A DNA stretch of 64,000 nucleotides from Flavobacteriales bacterium (lineage in GTDB: Bacteria; Bacteroidota; Bacteroidia; UBA10329): assembly GCA_021741155.1 (NCBI GenBank), contig JAIOYP010000013.1, positions 1 through 64,000 of the forward strand, written 5' to 3'. Positions 50,378 through 59,050 of this stretch are shown in pieces. Position 1 is the first letter of the stretch. The number at the start of each line of letters is the position of its first letter. The translations under genes were made by a program, and so were the position numbers. The notes beneath the pieces were generated by a model. That model did not search any database and was not told the DNA's origin. It saw nothing but the letters and a program-made list of their open reading frames with translations.

Positions 50378-50404
50378 TTCTGTTCACTCTAAACAGAATT
50401 ACAA

Positions 50405-50635
50405 ATGGATCTGAAAGCTGAAAAACTCGACATTATTCAATGGCTCACGCAATTGACGGATAAGGACGTGATTGCTAGGATTAAAGCCATCCGAAGTGAG
50501 AACGACTGGTGGGACGAACTGCCTGATTCTGTTCGGGAAGAAGTAAATCTTGCCCTGAAGGAAGCGGATAAAGGTGATTATCTGTTGCACGAAGACGTAA
50601 TGAAAGAGATCCGTGCTGAATATTACAAAGCGTGA
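50405..50635 (+). CDS. antitoxin of a ParE-type pair
   Basis: A 76-residue protein similar in layout to addiction-module antitoxins (KLDIIQWLTQLTDKDVIARI, DELPDSVREEVNLALKEADK) with a charged C-terminal tail. The next gene starts four bases before its stop. Confidence 0.75.
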   Translation: MDLKAEKLDIIQWLTQLTDKDVIARIKAIRSENDWWDELPDSVREEVNLALKEADKGDYLLHEDVMKEIRAEYYKA

Positions 50636-50940
50636 CGACCTATACCATCAGGTGGCTTCCCCGATCCCTTCAAAATTACAGGCGCGTGATTGAATATTTG
50701 AAGAAAGAATGGGGACAGAAAACCATCAACGGGTTCATCGATAAGACAGAGGCGAATCTGCTGCTACTCCAGCAAGGCACAATGACAGGAGTCCGATTAC
50801 AAAAAGACACGTCAATACATCGGATTCTTATTACCAAACACAATTATCTTATCTATCGCATCCGTCCACGTAAAAGCGAAATAGAACTCCTTGCGTTTTG
50901 GGACACACGACAAGACCCGAAAAAAGCAAATTTTGACTGA
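50632..50940 (+). CDS. RelE/ParE family toxin
   Basis: A 102-residue protein read from GTG 50632. The fold pattern is RWLPRSLQNYRRVIEYLKKE, TEANLLLLQQGTMTGVRLQK, and HRILITKHNYLIYRIRPRKS, ending FWDTRQDPKK. Probably inhibits translation or gyrase. Second ParE-type pair in the window. Confidence 0.82.
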   Translation: MTTYTIRWLPRSLQNYRRVIEYLKKEWGQKTINGFIDKTEANLLLLQQGTMTGVRLQKDTSIHRILITKHNYLIYRIRPRKSEIELLAFWDTRQDPKKANFD

Positions 50941-50956
50941 GCATTCAATTATCCAA

Positions 50957-52390
50957 ATGGAGGAACAAACGAACACAAATTCTGAAGGCGCAAAAAAGCC
51001 TAACCAAACACTTTCCGTTAGGGTGTTACGTATTCTTGTAGCGCTTCGCGATTTCGCCCAAAGCACCATGTTTCTTGGTGATGACATGGACCAAGAAGGC
51101 ACCATCGAAATCATTAAAAAGGACATGGTTTTCCGTGGCTATGTGGTCTGGATTCTCGTCTGCTCCATCTTCATCGCCAGCATCGGCCTTAACCTGAATA
51201 GTGCCGCGGTCATCATTGGAGCCATGCTTATTTCTCCGTTGATGGCTCCAATTTTAGCCATTGGCCTTTCGGTAGGGACCAACGATTGGGAAACACTCAA
51301 ACGTGCGCTCAAATACTTTGGAGTAATGGTGGTGGTGTCGTTAATCACTTCAACCATCTACTTCTTTATCACTCCTTTGCACGAAGCTCAGCCCGAATTA
51401 TTAGCACGAACAAGCCCGACTTTCTTGGATGCCCTCATTGCCATTTTTGGCGGTCTGGCGGGAATTATTGGGATTTCAAGAAGGAGCCGAGGAAACGTAA
51501 TTCCTGGAGTAGCAATTGCAACAGCCCTTATGCCGCCTCTTTGTACGGCTGGTTACGGTTTAGCAAATGGCGAATGGTCGTTCTTTTTTGGCGCGTTTTA
51601 TCTCTTCACGCTTAACTCCATTTTCATAGCTGGAGCCACGTTTATCATTGTCCGTTACCTCAAGTTTCCGCTTGTCAGTTTTGTGAATGCCGACACAGAA
51701 AAGAAGGTAAGACGTTACATGATTGGTTTCGTTATCGTGGTTCTGCTTCCAAGCGCTTGGATTTTTTACGGTTTGGTAAAAGAGACCATCTTCTTGGGCA
51801 AGGCAGAAAATTTCATCACCCAAAATTTGACCATTGAGGGAACAGAAATCATCAGCAAAAAAATCACTTACACGGATACAATCTCTCGAATTGACATCTT
51901 CATTATGGGTGAACCAATTGCCGAACAGACTCAAAAGCAACTGGAGAAAATCATGTTAGAGAAAGGAATTGAGAACACAATTCTGAAAATCCATCAGCCT
52001 AAAGATGTGAGCAGTGATCTTGCGGGAAGGTTATCAAAAGAGGTTCGTGTTGGGATTCTGGAAGACTTATATAAACGGAATGAAGACCTGATTACAGAGA
52101 AGAATCTACAAATCGCTCAACTAGAGAGTCAAGTTTTCGCGTATCAAAGGAGTTCCATTCCGTTTGAGGGTCTCACCAAGGAGGTTTCTATCCAATACCC
52201 AAACATCAAACAATTGGCTTATGCCGTAAGTATTGAGATGAATGGAGCCAAAATAGACACGATTCCAACCTTTTTACTACGCTGGAAAGCTGATCAGAAT
52301 TCCGAGATAAAAAACCGAGAAAAGCAAGTATTGCAAGCGTGGTTAAAACAACGTTTGGACCTTGAAACTCTCAGAATTGTGGAATATTGA
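50957..52390 (+). CDS. DUF389 (TIGR00341) membrane protein
   Basis: A 477-residue protein from ATG 50957. About six membrane helices between residues 45 and 260, with signatures NLNSAAVIIGAMLISPLMAP and RGNVIPGVAIATALMPPLCT. A long soluble C-terminal part (about 265-477) includes a coiled-coil region. Function of the family is not established. Confidence 0.85.
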   Translation: MEEQTNTNSEGAKKPNQTLSVRVLRILVALRDFAQSTMFLGDDMDQEGTIEIIKKDMVFRGYVVWILVCSIFIASIGLNLNSAAVIIGAMLISPLMAPILAIGLSVGTNDWETLKRALKYFGVMVVVSLITSTIYFFITPLHEAQPELLARTSPTFLDALIAIFGGLAGIIGISRRSRGNVIPGVAIATALMPPLCTAGYGLANGEWSFFFGAFYLFTLNSIFIAGATFIIVRYLKFPLVSFVNADTEKKVRRYMIGFVIVVLLPSAWIFYGLVKETIFLGKAENFITQNLTIEGTEIISKKITYTDTISRIDIFIMGEPIAEQTQKQLEKIMLEKGIENTILKIHQPKDVSSDLAGRLSKEVRVGILEDLYKRNEDLITEKNLQIAQLESQVFAYQRSSIPFEGLTKEVSIQYPNIKQLAYAVSIEMNGAKIDTIPTFLLRWKADQNSEIKNREKQVLQAWLKQRLDLETLRIVEY

Positions 52391-52831
52391 TTATTCCTTC
52401 TGAAGGAATGAAACGTTCTTCAAAGCCACATCCACTAGGAACTTATTCTTTAGGAATTTCTTACCGATTAAGACTGGAAACCGCATCTTTTTACGGTTAC
52501 TGAGCGTGAAGGTGATTGGATAAGTCTTGCCAAAAAGCACAGCTTTCGTCTTCACCATGTATCGAATCTGCGACTCTCCATTGGAACTGCGAACTTTCTT
52601 CTCTTTGAAATCTGTGGCCACATGAACCGTGTCATTAAACTGTGGGTGCCATTTATCTAAAACGCAAAAGTGAAGTTGAGACTTCCCGTCTTTCTCAACC
52701 ACATCAGCCTTACTGTAATGAATGGTCGAAGTATAAGCACCTGTATCAATCTTGCATTCTAAGTCGAAAATGTCCAATTCCGGCAGGTCAATTCGATCAA
52801 TGGTTCCTATTGTAATAAGTGATTTCTTCAT
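52391..52831 (-). CDS. retropepsin-like protein (RimK-linked ATP-dependent zinc protease family)
   Basis: A 146-residue protein with the aspartic-protease motif CKIDTGAYTSTIH near residue 26 and the family's closing PVLIGKKFL...FLVDVA. Despite the family name, the DTGA motif points to a retropepsin fold. No RimK gene is adjacent. It converges with the DUF389 gene without a gap. Confidence 0.82.
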   Translation of the reverse strand: MKKSLITIGTIDRIDLPELDIFDLECKIDTGAYTSTIHYSKADVVEKDGKSQLHFCVLDKWHPQFNDTVHVATDFKEKKVRSSNGESQIRYMVKTKAVLFGKTYPITFTLSNRKKMRFPVLIGKKFLKNKFLVDVALKNVSFLQKE

Positions 52832-52905
52832 CGGCTGGGCGAATATATAGGGTTATTTATTGGAAATAGGCGAACCGATAATTGCTCCAAACTCATCAAC
52901 CAAAT

Positions 52906-52913
52906 TACCTTTG
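52906..52913 (+). promoter_or_regulatory. -7 element TACCTTTG
   Basis: Exact match to TAnnTTTG, five bases before the ATG at 52919. Confidence 0.5.
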
Positions 52914-52918
52914 CGACC

Positions 52919-53500
52919 ATGCTTGCTATCCAGAACACACTTGTTTCGCTCGACCTATTAGAAAGACATTTTGTCTGCGACCTCAATGCCTGCAAAGGTG
53001 CATGTTGCGTGAAAGGCGATGCGGGCGCTCCGCTTACTGATGAGGAGATAAATCTTCTTGAAGAAATTATTGACGACATCCTCCCTTATTTAGATGAGGA
53101 AGGAAAAGCGATGATTGCCAAAAAGGGCGTTTTTGAGATTGATGTGGATGGCGACAAAGGCACTTCACTTTTAGAAAATGGTCGTTGCGCTTATGCACTT
53201 GTTGATGCGAGTGGTTTGGTTAGTTGCGGTATCGAAAAGGCGGAAAAAGCGGGCGATATCACGTTCAAAAAGCCTATTTCCTGTCATCTCTATCCCGTTA
53301 GGATCACAGAATACAAAGAGTATGATGCAGTGAATTACAACCAGTGGAGCATTTGCAAGCCTGCTTGTGACTGCGGAGCCAAGCTTAATGTTCCACTTTT
53401 CAAGTTCCTAAAAGAAGCCTTGACAAGGAAGTACGGAAACGAGTGGTACGAAGAACTGGAAATGATCGACCAATTACGAAATGCGGAGGACAAGAAATAA
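52919..53500 (+). CDS. DUF3109 family cysteine-rich protein
   Basis: A 193-residue protein with eight or more conserved cysteines (FVCDLNACKGACC, NGRCAYALVD, ISCHLYPVRI, ICKPACDCGAKL), the pattern of the DUF3109/YkgJ-like putative Fe-S or zinc proteins. Monocistronic with its own near-leaderless promoter. Confidence 0.83.
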   Translation: MLAIQNTLVSLDLLERHFVCDLNACKGACCVKGDAGAPLTDEEINLLEEIIDDILPYLDEEGKAMIAKKGVFEIDVDGDKGTSLLENGRCAYALVDASGLVSCGIEKAEKAGDITFKKPISCHLYPVRITEYKEYDAVNYNQWSICKPACDCGAKLNVPLFKFLKEALTRKYGNEWYEELEMIDQLRNAEDKK

Positions 53501-53900
53501 TTGCGTGTTTCGCGCAGTCGTTTTCAGGCAATTTTCGCGTAACATTTGAGATTGGTTCTGCAACCATTTTCGAGTTACACTTTATGTCAATCAAGTAACA
53601 TTTCAGTCATAGCAAGGGATACAGCCGTTATAAGTTTTTATTAACGGTGAGTTAATACACCCAATGTTAAAAACTATGATCGATTGTTAATTACTAAAGG
53701 TTGCCTCCACCGACCTTTTTTTCAAAATTTGAGGTGTGGAAGTCGGTAGGGTACCATTTGCATAAAGCCCCTCACTACCAGTCAATTAGAAATTAGGACT
53801 AGTAAAAAATTAGGTTGAAGGCCTAATACTGGAGAGGTTTTCTCCACGGATTTTTAGCCTCCAACAGTAACGAATATTAAAGCTTAAAAAGACTTAAAAA
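53501..53900 (+). promoter_or_regulatory. long structured leader upstream of nrdB-nrdA
   Basis: No gene in these 400 bases. Several hairpins can form: ACCGAC (53709-53714) with GTCGGT (53742-53747), TTAGG (53810-53814) with CCTAA (53822-53826), and GGAGA (53831-53835) with TCTCC (53841-53845). It is long for a promoter in this genome and could hold a cis-acting RNA or several promoters; I match it to no known riboswitch. Confidence 0.35.
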
Positions 53901-54938
53901 ATGGATCAAACAACGCAGCAAACAGCAACCAATCTGAATGAAATTTTACCAGAAAAGACTTCGCTGCCAATTGAACCGATTTTACAAGTAACGAATGACC
54001 GATTCGTAATCTTCCCTATTAAGCACAAGGAAATTTGGGCTATGTATAAGCAGGCTGAAGCCAGCTTCTGGACTGCTGAAGAAATTGACCTTCAGCAAGA
54101 CATGATGGATTGGGAAAACAAGCTGACCAAAGATGAGCGTCACTTCATCAAGCATGTATTGGCCTTCTTCGCAGCAAGCGATGGTATCGTGAATGAAAAC
54201 TTGGCCATCAACTTCCTTAATGAGGTTCAATACCCAGAAGCAAGATGTTTCTACGGATTTCAAATTGCGATTGAGAACATTCATGCAGAGACGTACTCTC
54301 TTTTGATTGATACCTATATCAAAGACAACAAGGAGAAGGATTTCCTTTTCAACGCTATCGAGAATTTGCCATGTGTTGCCAAAAAGGCTGATTGGGCAAT
54401 GAAGTGGATTGAAAACGGAAACTTCGCACAGCGATTGGTTGCATTTGCAGCAGTTGAAGGCATCTTCTTTTCGGGCAGTTTCTGCTCTATTTTCTGGTTG
54501 AAGAAGCGTGGTTTGATGCCAGGATTGGCATTCTCGAATGAGTTGATTTCAAGAGACGAAGGTCTACACTGCGATTTCGCATGTATGCTTTACAACCAAT
54601 TGCAAAACAAGTTGACAGTTGCAGAAGTAACGACCATTATTGCAGAAGCAGTCGAGTATGAAAAAGAATTTGTGACTGATGCAATTCCCGTTGCTTTGAT
54701 TGGAATGAACGCCAAATTGATGTGCGAATACATTGAGTTTGTGGCGGATCGTTTGCTAGGAGAATTGAACTGTCCTAAAATTTATAATTCTCAGAATCCT
54801 TTCGACTTTATGGAGATGATCTCGTTGCAAGGCAAGACAAACTTTTTTGAAAAACGTGTTTCAGAATATCAGAAAGCAGGTGTTATGGGAAATAACGACC
54901 CAAACCAGCATTCGTTTACTGTTGATGCCGATTTTTAA
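53901..54938 (+). CDS. nrdB: ribonucleotide reductase small subunit
   Basis: A 345-residue class Ia R2 protein that holds the diiron-tyrosyl radical centre. Metal ligands and radical tyrosine are visible in [20 protein letters not shown], plus [13 protein letters not shown]. The sequence is of the eukaryote-like subgroup. Forms an operon with nrdA (45-base gap), small subunit first. Confidence 0.96.
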   Translation: MDQTTQQTATNLNEILPEKTSLPIEPILQVTNDRFVIFPIKHKEIWAMYKQAEASFWTAEEIDLQQDMMDWENKLTKDERHFIKHVLAFFAASDGIVNENLAINFLNEVQYPEARCFYGFQIAIENIHAETYSLLIDTYIKDNKEKDFLFNAIENLPCVAKKADWAMKWIENGNFAQRLVAFAAVEGIFFSGSFCSIFWLKKRGLMPGLAFSNELISRDEGLHCDFACMLYNQLQNKLTVAEVTTIIAEAVEYEKEFVTDAIPVALIGMNAKLMCEYIEFVADRLLGELNCPKIYNSQNPFDFMEMISLQGKTNFFEKRVSEYQKAGVMGNNDPNQHSFTVDADF

Positions 54939-54983
54939 TTGAACTGATTACCGATTTAATCTATTACCAAAACCCTATTCCCC

Positions 54984-57458
54984 ATGTTTGTTGTAAAAAG
55001 AGATGGACGCAAAGAGTCCATCAAGTTTGATAAGGTAACCGCTCGTATTCAGAAGCTTTGCTATGGTCTGGATCCGATTGTTGATTCCATTCCTGTGGCC
55101 ATGCGCGTCATTGAAGGGATTTACGAAGGCGTAACTACCCAACAACTGGATGAGCTTGCAGCTGAAACTGCCGCTTCTTTTACGGTACGTCACCCAGATT
55201 ACGCCTTGCTTGCAAGTCGTATTGCGGTTTCAAACCTGCACAAGTCAACAACAAAATCGTTCTCAAACACGATGAAGAAGTTGTACAACTACATCGATCC
55301 GAAGACTGGGGAAAGGGCTTCGTTGATTGCTGATGACGTGTACAAAATCATCGAAGAGAATGCAGCGCTTTTGGATTCTACCATCATCTACGATAGAGAT
55401 TTCGGTTATGATTTCTTCGGTTTCAAAACCTTGGAAAGAAGCTACCTGCTAAAAACAAACGGTCAGATTACGGAGCGTCCGCAACACATGCTGATGCGTG
55501 TAGCTGTAGGTATTCACAAAGAAGACGTGAAGTCTGCCATTGAAACGTACAACCTCCTTTCTGAAGGCTGGTTTACACACGCCACTCCAACCCTTTTCAA
55601 TGCAGGAACGCCAAAGCCGCAAATGAGCAGCTGTTTCCTTTTGCAAATGAAAGATGACAGCATCGATGGCATTTACGACACCTTGAAGCAATGCGCGAAA
55701 ATCTCGCAATCTGCTGGAGGAATCGGCCTTAGCATGCACAACATTCGCGCAACAGGTTCTTACATCAAAGGCACCAACGGAACATCAAACGGAATCGTTC
55801 CGATGTTGAAAGTGTTTAACGACACTGCTCGTTATGTAGATCAAGGTGGTGGCAAGCGAAAAGGTTCGTTCGCTATTTACTTGGAGCCATGGCATGCAGA
55901 CGTGTATGATTTCCTCGATTTGAAAAAGAATCACGGGAAAGAAGAGAACAGAGCGAGAGATCTTTTCTACGCCATGTGGGTTCCAGATTTGTTCATGAAG
56001 CGCGTGGAAGCAGGCGGTGACTGGTCACTTTTCTGCCCGAACGAAGCTCCAGGATTGGGAGATTGCTGGGGATCGAAATTTGAAGCTCTTTATGAGCAAT
56101 ACGAGAAAGAAGGAAAGGCTCGTAAGACTGTAAAAGCACAAGATCTTTGGTTTCACATCATGGAATCTCAGATTGAGACTGGAACGCCTTACATGCTTTA
56201 CAAAGATGCTTGTAACGGCAAGTCAAATCAGCAGAACTTAGGTACGATTAAGTCATCAAACCTTTGTACTGAGATTATTGAATACACCGCTCCAGACGAG
56301 GTTGCAGTTTGTAACCTAGCATCTTTGGCACTTCCAAAGTATGTGACGCCAGAAGGTGAATTTGACCACCAAAAGTTATTCGATATCACGTATGTAGCTA
56401 CGAAAAACCTCAACAAGGTTATCGACAGAAACTACTACCCGGTAATTGAGGCGCGAAATTCAAACATGCGTCACCGTCCTGTCGGTTTGGGCGTTCAAGG
56501 CTTGGCAGATACCTTCATCAAAATGCGTTTGCCATTCGATTCGGATGAAGCAAAACAATTGAACAAGGACATTTTTGAGACCATCTATTATGCTGCCATG
56601 ACCTGCTCTAAGGATCAAGCGGTTGAATTCGGTCACTACGAAAGCTATCCTGGATCACCTGTTTCTGAAGGTGTTTTTCAATATGATATGTGGGGCGTTA
56701 CACCATCAAATCGTTGGGAATGGGATGTATTGAAAGAAGAAGTGAAGAAATATGGTGTGCGCAACTCACTTTTGGTTGCACCCATGCCAACGGCTTCTAC
56801 TTCTCAAATCCTTGGAAACAACGAATGTTTTGAGCCTTATCACTCAAACATCTATACACGAAGAGTGCTTTCGGGCGAGTTCGTTGTAGTGAACAAGCAT
56901 CTTCTTAAAGACCTTGTGAAATTGGGTCTTTGGAATGATGACATGAAGAACAAATTGATTGCTGCGGGCGGTTCCGTTCAGGCAATTGAGGAAATTCCGG
57001 CCAACATTCGTCAACTCTACAGAACCATTTGGGAGTTGAGTATGAAAGACATTATTGATATGGCTGCCGACCGTGGTGCCTACATCGATCAAAGCCAAAG
57101 CTTGAACCTGTTTATGCAGAATCCGAACTTCGGTAAGCTTACTTCTATGCACTTCTACGCTTGGAAAGCGGGTCTGAAGACTGGTATGTACTACTTGAGA
57201 ACACAAGCTGCGGCAGCTGCCATCCAGTTTACTGTTACCAAAGAGGCAAAAACAGAGCCTGTTGCTGAAACGGTTGAAACCAAAACGGTGGAGCCGCAAG
57301 CTGCACTATCGGCTACGCCAAAATCAGAGCTTGCCACACCAGTAATGGTGACTAAAGCTGCTACGGTTGGTGTTCAACCCATGAGCATTACCGAAGCGCA
57401 AGCACAGATTCTGTGTTCGTTGGATGATCCAGACGGATGTGAGGCTTGCGGAAGTTAG
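54984..57458 (+). CDS. nrdA: ribonucleotide reductase large subunit
   Basis: An 824-residue class Ia R1. N-terminal ATP-cone ([20 protein letters not shown]), then barrel motifs [24 protein letters not shown] and [20 protein letters not shown]. The C-terminus CEACGS is the redox-active swinging tail. A poorly conserved linker of about 80 residues ([17 protein letters not shown]...) precedes it. Makes dNDPs for replication. Confidence 0.96.
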   Translation: MFVVKRDGRKESIKFDKVTARIQKLCYGLDPIVDSIPVAMRVIEGIYEGVTTQQLDELAAETAASFTVRHPDYALLASRIAVSNLHKSTTKSFSNTMKKLYNYIDPKTGERASLIADDVYKIIEENAALLDSTIIYDRDFGYDFFGFKTLERSYLLKTNGQITERPQHMLMRVAVGIHKEDVKSAIETYNLLSEGWFTHATPTLFNAGTPKPQMSSCFLLQMKDDSIDGIYDTLKQCAKISQSAGGIGLSMHNIRATGSYIKGTNGTSNGIVPMLKVFNDTARYVDQGGGKRKGSFAIYLEPWHADVYDFLDLKKNHGKEENRARDLFYAMWVPDLFMKRVEAGGDWSLFCPNEAPGLGDCWGSKFEALYEQYEKEGKARKTVKAQDLWFHIMESQIETGTPYMLYKDACNGKSNQQNLGTIKSSNLCTEIIEYTAPDEVAVCNLASLALPKYVTPEGEFDHQKLFDITYVATKNLNKVIDRNYYPVIEARNSNMRHRPVGLGVQGLADTFIKMRLPFDSDEAKQLNKDIFETIYYAAMTCSKDQAVEFGHYESYPGSPVSEGVFQYDMWGVTPSNRWEWDVLKEEVKKYGVRNSLLVAPMPTASTSQILGNNECFEPYHSNIYTRRVLSGEFVVVNKHLLKDLVKLGLWNDDMKNKLIAAGGSVQAIEEIPANIRQLYRTIWELSMKDIIDMAADRGAYIDQSQSLNLFMQNPNFGKLTSMHFYAWKAGLKTGMYYLRTQAAAAAIQFTVTKEAKTEPVAETVETKTVEPQAALSATPKSELATPVMVTKAATVGVQPMSITEAQAQILCSLDDPDGCEACGS

Positions 57459-57490
57459 GGTTTGACTACATCAAACCCTTACGTTCAAAG
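57454..57490 (+). repeat. hairpin repeat, left copy (end of nrdA)
   Basis: AGGGTTTGA / TCAAACCCT hairpin followed by TACGTTCAAAG. An almost identical sequence lies at 58391-58425, after the GNAT toxin gene, so the toxin-antitoxin cassette is bracketed by the two. Confidence 0.7.
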
Positions 57491-57518
57491 AGGCCGTGTA
57501 AATTATTCACACGGCCTC
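57490..57518 (+). terminator. nrd operon terminator
   Basis: GAGGCCGTGT / ACACGGCCTC 10-bp stem with a 9-base loop, 31 bases after the nrdA stop, followed by TTATCGTTTT. Confidence 0.78.
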
Positions 57519-57527
57519 TTATCGTTT

Positions 57528-57581
57528 TACGGCACATTCCCGTAAATAACTATTCATTTACAGCGATGTGCCGTATATTTA
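57528..57581 (+). promoter_or_regulatory. nested operator and promoter of the TacAT-like pair
   Basis: TACGGCACAT (57528-57537) and ATGTGCCGTA (57566-57575) form a perfect 10-bp dyad. Inside it lies a second dyad, GTAAAT (57542-57547) / ATTTAC (57556-57561). A TATATTTA -7-like element (57574-57581) overlaps the outer right arm. It fits autoregulation by the RHH antitoxin. Confidence 0.6.
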
Positions 57582-57603
57582 CAGGCGTTAATCAACTTGT
57601 AAA

Positions 57604-57900
57604 ATGAAAGAGGAACTGGCCAGATTTGATGCTAAAATGTCTGCATCTCATAAGTTATTGCTTGAAGAAGCCGCACGTTTGCGAGGTTTTAAGAGCTTAT
57701 CCGAATATGTGATAACAACTGCGGTTGCAAATGCCAAGCTGGTGATTAAGGAGTATAAGGATGTGCTCTATTCGGTTGAGGATAAGCAGCGTATAATGAG
57801 CATTCTAAGCGAACCCAGCGAGCTTTCTTCGTCATTTATGAAGGCATCAGAAAGAAGGAGCAAGAAACTCTCTAACGATGCGGATGACCGAACCCTTTAA
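57604..57900 (+). CDS. DUF1778 (TacA-like) antitoxin
   Basis: A 98-residue ribbon-helix-helix antitoxin (ELARFDAKMSASHKLLLEEA, ARLRGFKSLSEYVITTAV) with a C-terminal toxin-binding tail. Overlaps the toxin start by about 17 bases. Confidence 0.82.
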   Translation: MKEELARFDAKMSASHKLLLEEAARLRGFKSLSEYVITTAVANAKLVIKEYKDVLYSVEDKQRIMSILSEPSELSSSFMKASERRSKKLSNDADDRTL

Positions 57901-58390
57901 CCCCAAGAAGCATACTAGAACTGCTTTCGATTGCGGAAAGCACAAGTCGCTCACCAATTACCTAAAACTACAGGCCACAAAAGAATCAAAAATTGGGCTA
58001 GCCAAAACACATGTTCATACTGATAATGAGCATAACGTACTCGGCTATTTCACCTTGTCCTCATCCGAACTTCCACGCGAGAGTGTTCCTGAAGAGTTGT
58101 TGAAGAAACTTCCCGAAAGTTATTCTGGCTATCCGGCCATTCTTATTGGACGACTGGCCATTACCCAATCGCAGCAAGGCTTTGGGCTTGGAGGCGAACT
58201 GATGGTAGAAGCTATAGAAATGTGTATCAATCATGCCGAAACAATCGGAACACGGGCCATTCTGGTCGATCCCATTGATGAAGATGCCGCTTCATTCTAC
58301 GAGAAATTCATGTTCAAACGATTGCCTGATTCCAATAGAATGGTATTGCATATTGACCATGGACTAAGAGCACATTTTGGACTTTCTTGA
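57884..58390 (+). CDS. GNAT family toxin (TacT-like)
   Basis: A 168-residue acetyltransferase (MTEPFNPKKH from ATG 57884; ATG 57878 is also possible). TacT/AtaT features: FDCGKHKSLTNYLKLQA at the N-terminus and the acetyl-CoA loop QSQQGFGLGGELM. ASFYEKFMFKRLPDSNRMVL carries the catalytic tyrosine region. Such toxins acetylate aminoacyl-tRNA and stop translation. Confidence 0.87.
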   Translation: MTEPFNPKKHTRTAFDCGKHKSLTNYLKLQATKESKIGLAKTHVHTDNEHNVLGYFTLSSSELPRESVPEELLKKLPESYSGYPAILIGRLAITQSQQGFGLGGELMVEAIEMCINHAETIGTRAILVDPIDEDAASFYEKFMFKRLPDSNRMVLHIDHGLRAHFGLS

Positions 58391-58425
58391 GTAAGGGTTT
58401 GATGCATCAAACCCTAACTTCAAAG
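58391..58425 (+). repeat. hairpin repeat, right copy
   Basis: A perfect palindrome AGGGTTTGATGCATCAAACCCT (two halves of 11 bases) plus AACTTCAAAG. It parallels the copy at 57454-57490. A weak terminator follows (AAAGCCC...GGGCTTT, 58423-58456). Confidence 0.7.
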
Positions 58426-58453
58426 CCCTATCTGCCTTACGCGGATGGGGCTT

Positions 58454-59050
58454 TTACTTTTTACCCGTTCTGTTCTGATTACTCCACGTGCGACCAATGC
58501 TTACCCCAGCGTGAGGAAGAAAATAAGGCTTATCGTCAAACACATCCAACCCAATAATTGGGGTGAAGGTCACTCGTAGGAAAAAAGACTCTCCGTATTC
58601 ATTTGGCTTGGCATGAAAACGCCAGCCTAACGAAGGTGCAAGGAATATCCGTGTTGGTGGGTTTGTGAGATAGAAGCCTTCACCAAAGCCGACACCCGGA
58701 CTAAAATCCATACGGAACAACGCAGCTAGACCAACTTCTGCTCGGTGCTTCTTTTGTCCGAATGTGAAGTTTGTCCCAACAGGAAAATGAAGAAGTGTGT
58801 TCGCTCTGCCGAACGGAATGTATTCAATTCCTGCCCTGCCGAACATGGCGAATTTACTTTTGGAAAACAGTAGACGCTCGTAATTAACGGTATAGAAATA
58901 ACCCGTTCCGCCCAGCTCTACATAAAGAACATGTGGATTGGTTCCTTTTGCTGCGCCAACTGCTAAATTTTGTGCAGTCGCTGAACCTGAGAAGAAACAA
59001 AACGCAAGAAGAATTGGGAAAAACCGCAGCAAACTAGCTAGCTGCAGCAT
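58454..59050 (-). CDS. outer-membrane beta-barrel-type protein
   Basis: A 198-residue protein from ATG 59050 with signal peptide (MLQLASLLRFFPILLAFCFF...ATAQ) and alternating beta-strands (VLYVELGGTGYFYTVNYERL). Its first 17 bases overlap the end of dxs, so it is co-transcribed. Function unknown. Confidence 0.65.
   Translation of the reverse strand: MLQLASLLRFFPILLAFCFFSGSATAQNLAVGAAKGTNPHVLYVELGGTGYFYTVNYERLLFSKSKFAMFGRAGIEYIPFGRANTLLHFPVGTNFTFGQKKHRAEVGLAALFRMDFSPGVGFGEGFYLTNPPTRIFLAPSLGWRFHAKPNEYGESFFLRVTFTPIIGLDVFDDKPYFLPHAGVSIGRTWSNQNRTGKK

Noticed and set aside
53501-53900. Cobalamin riboswitch before nrdB
   Set aside because: I could not find the conserved B12-box, and the encoded reductase is class Ia, which does not need cobalamin.
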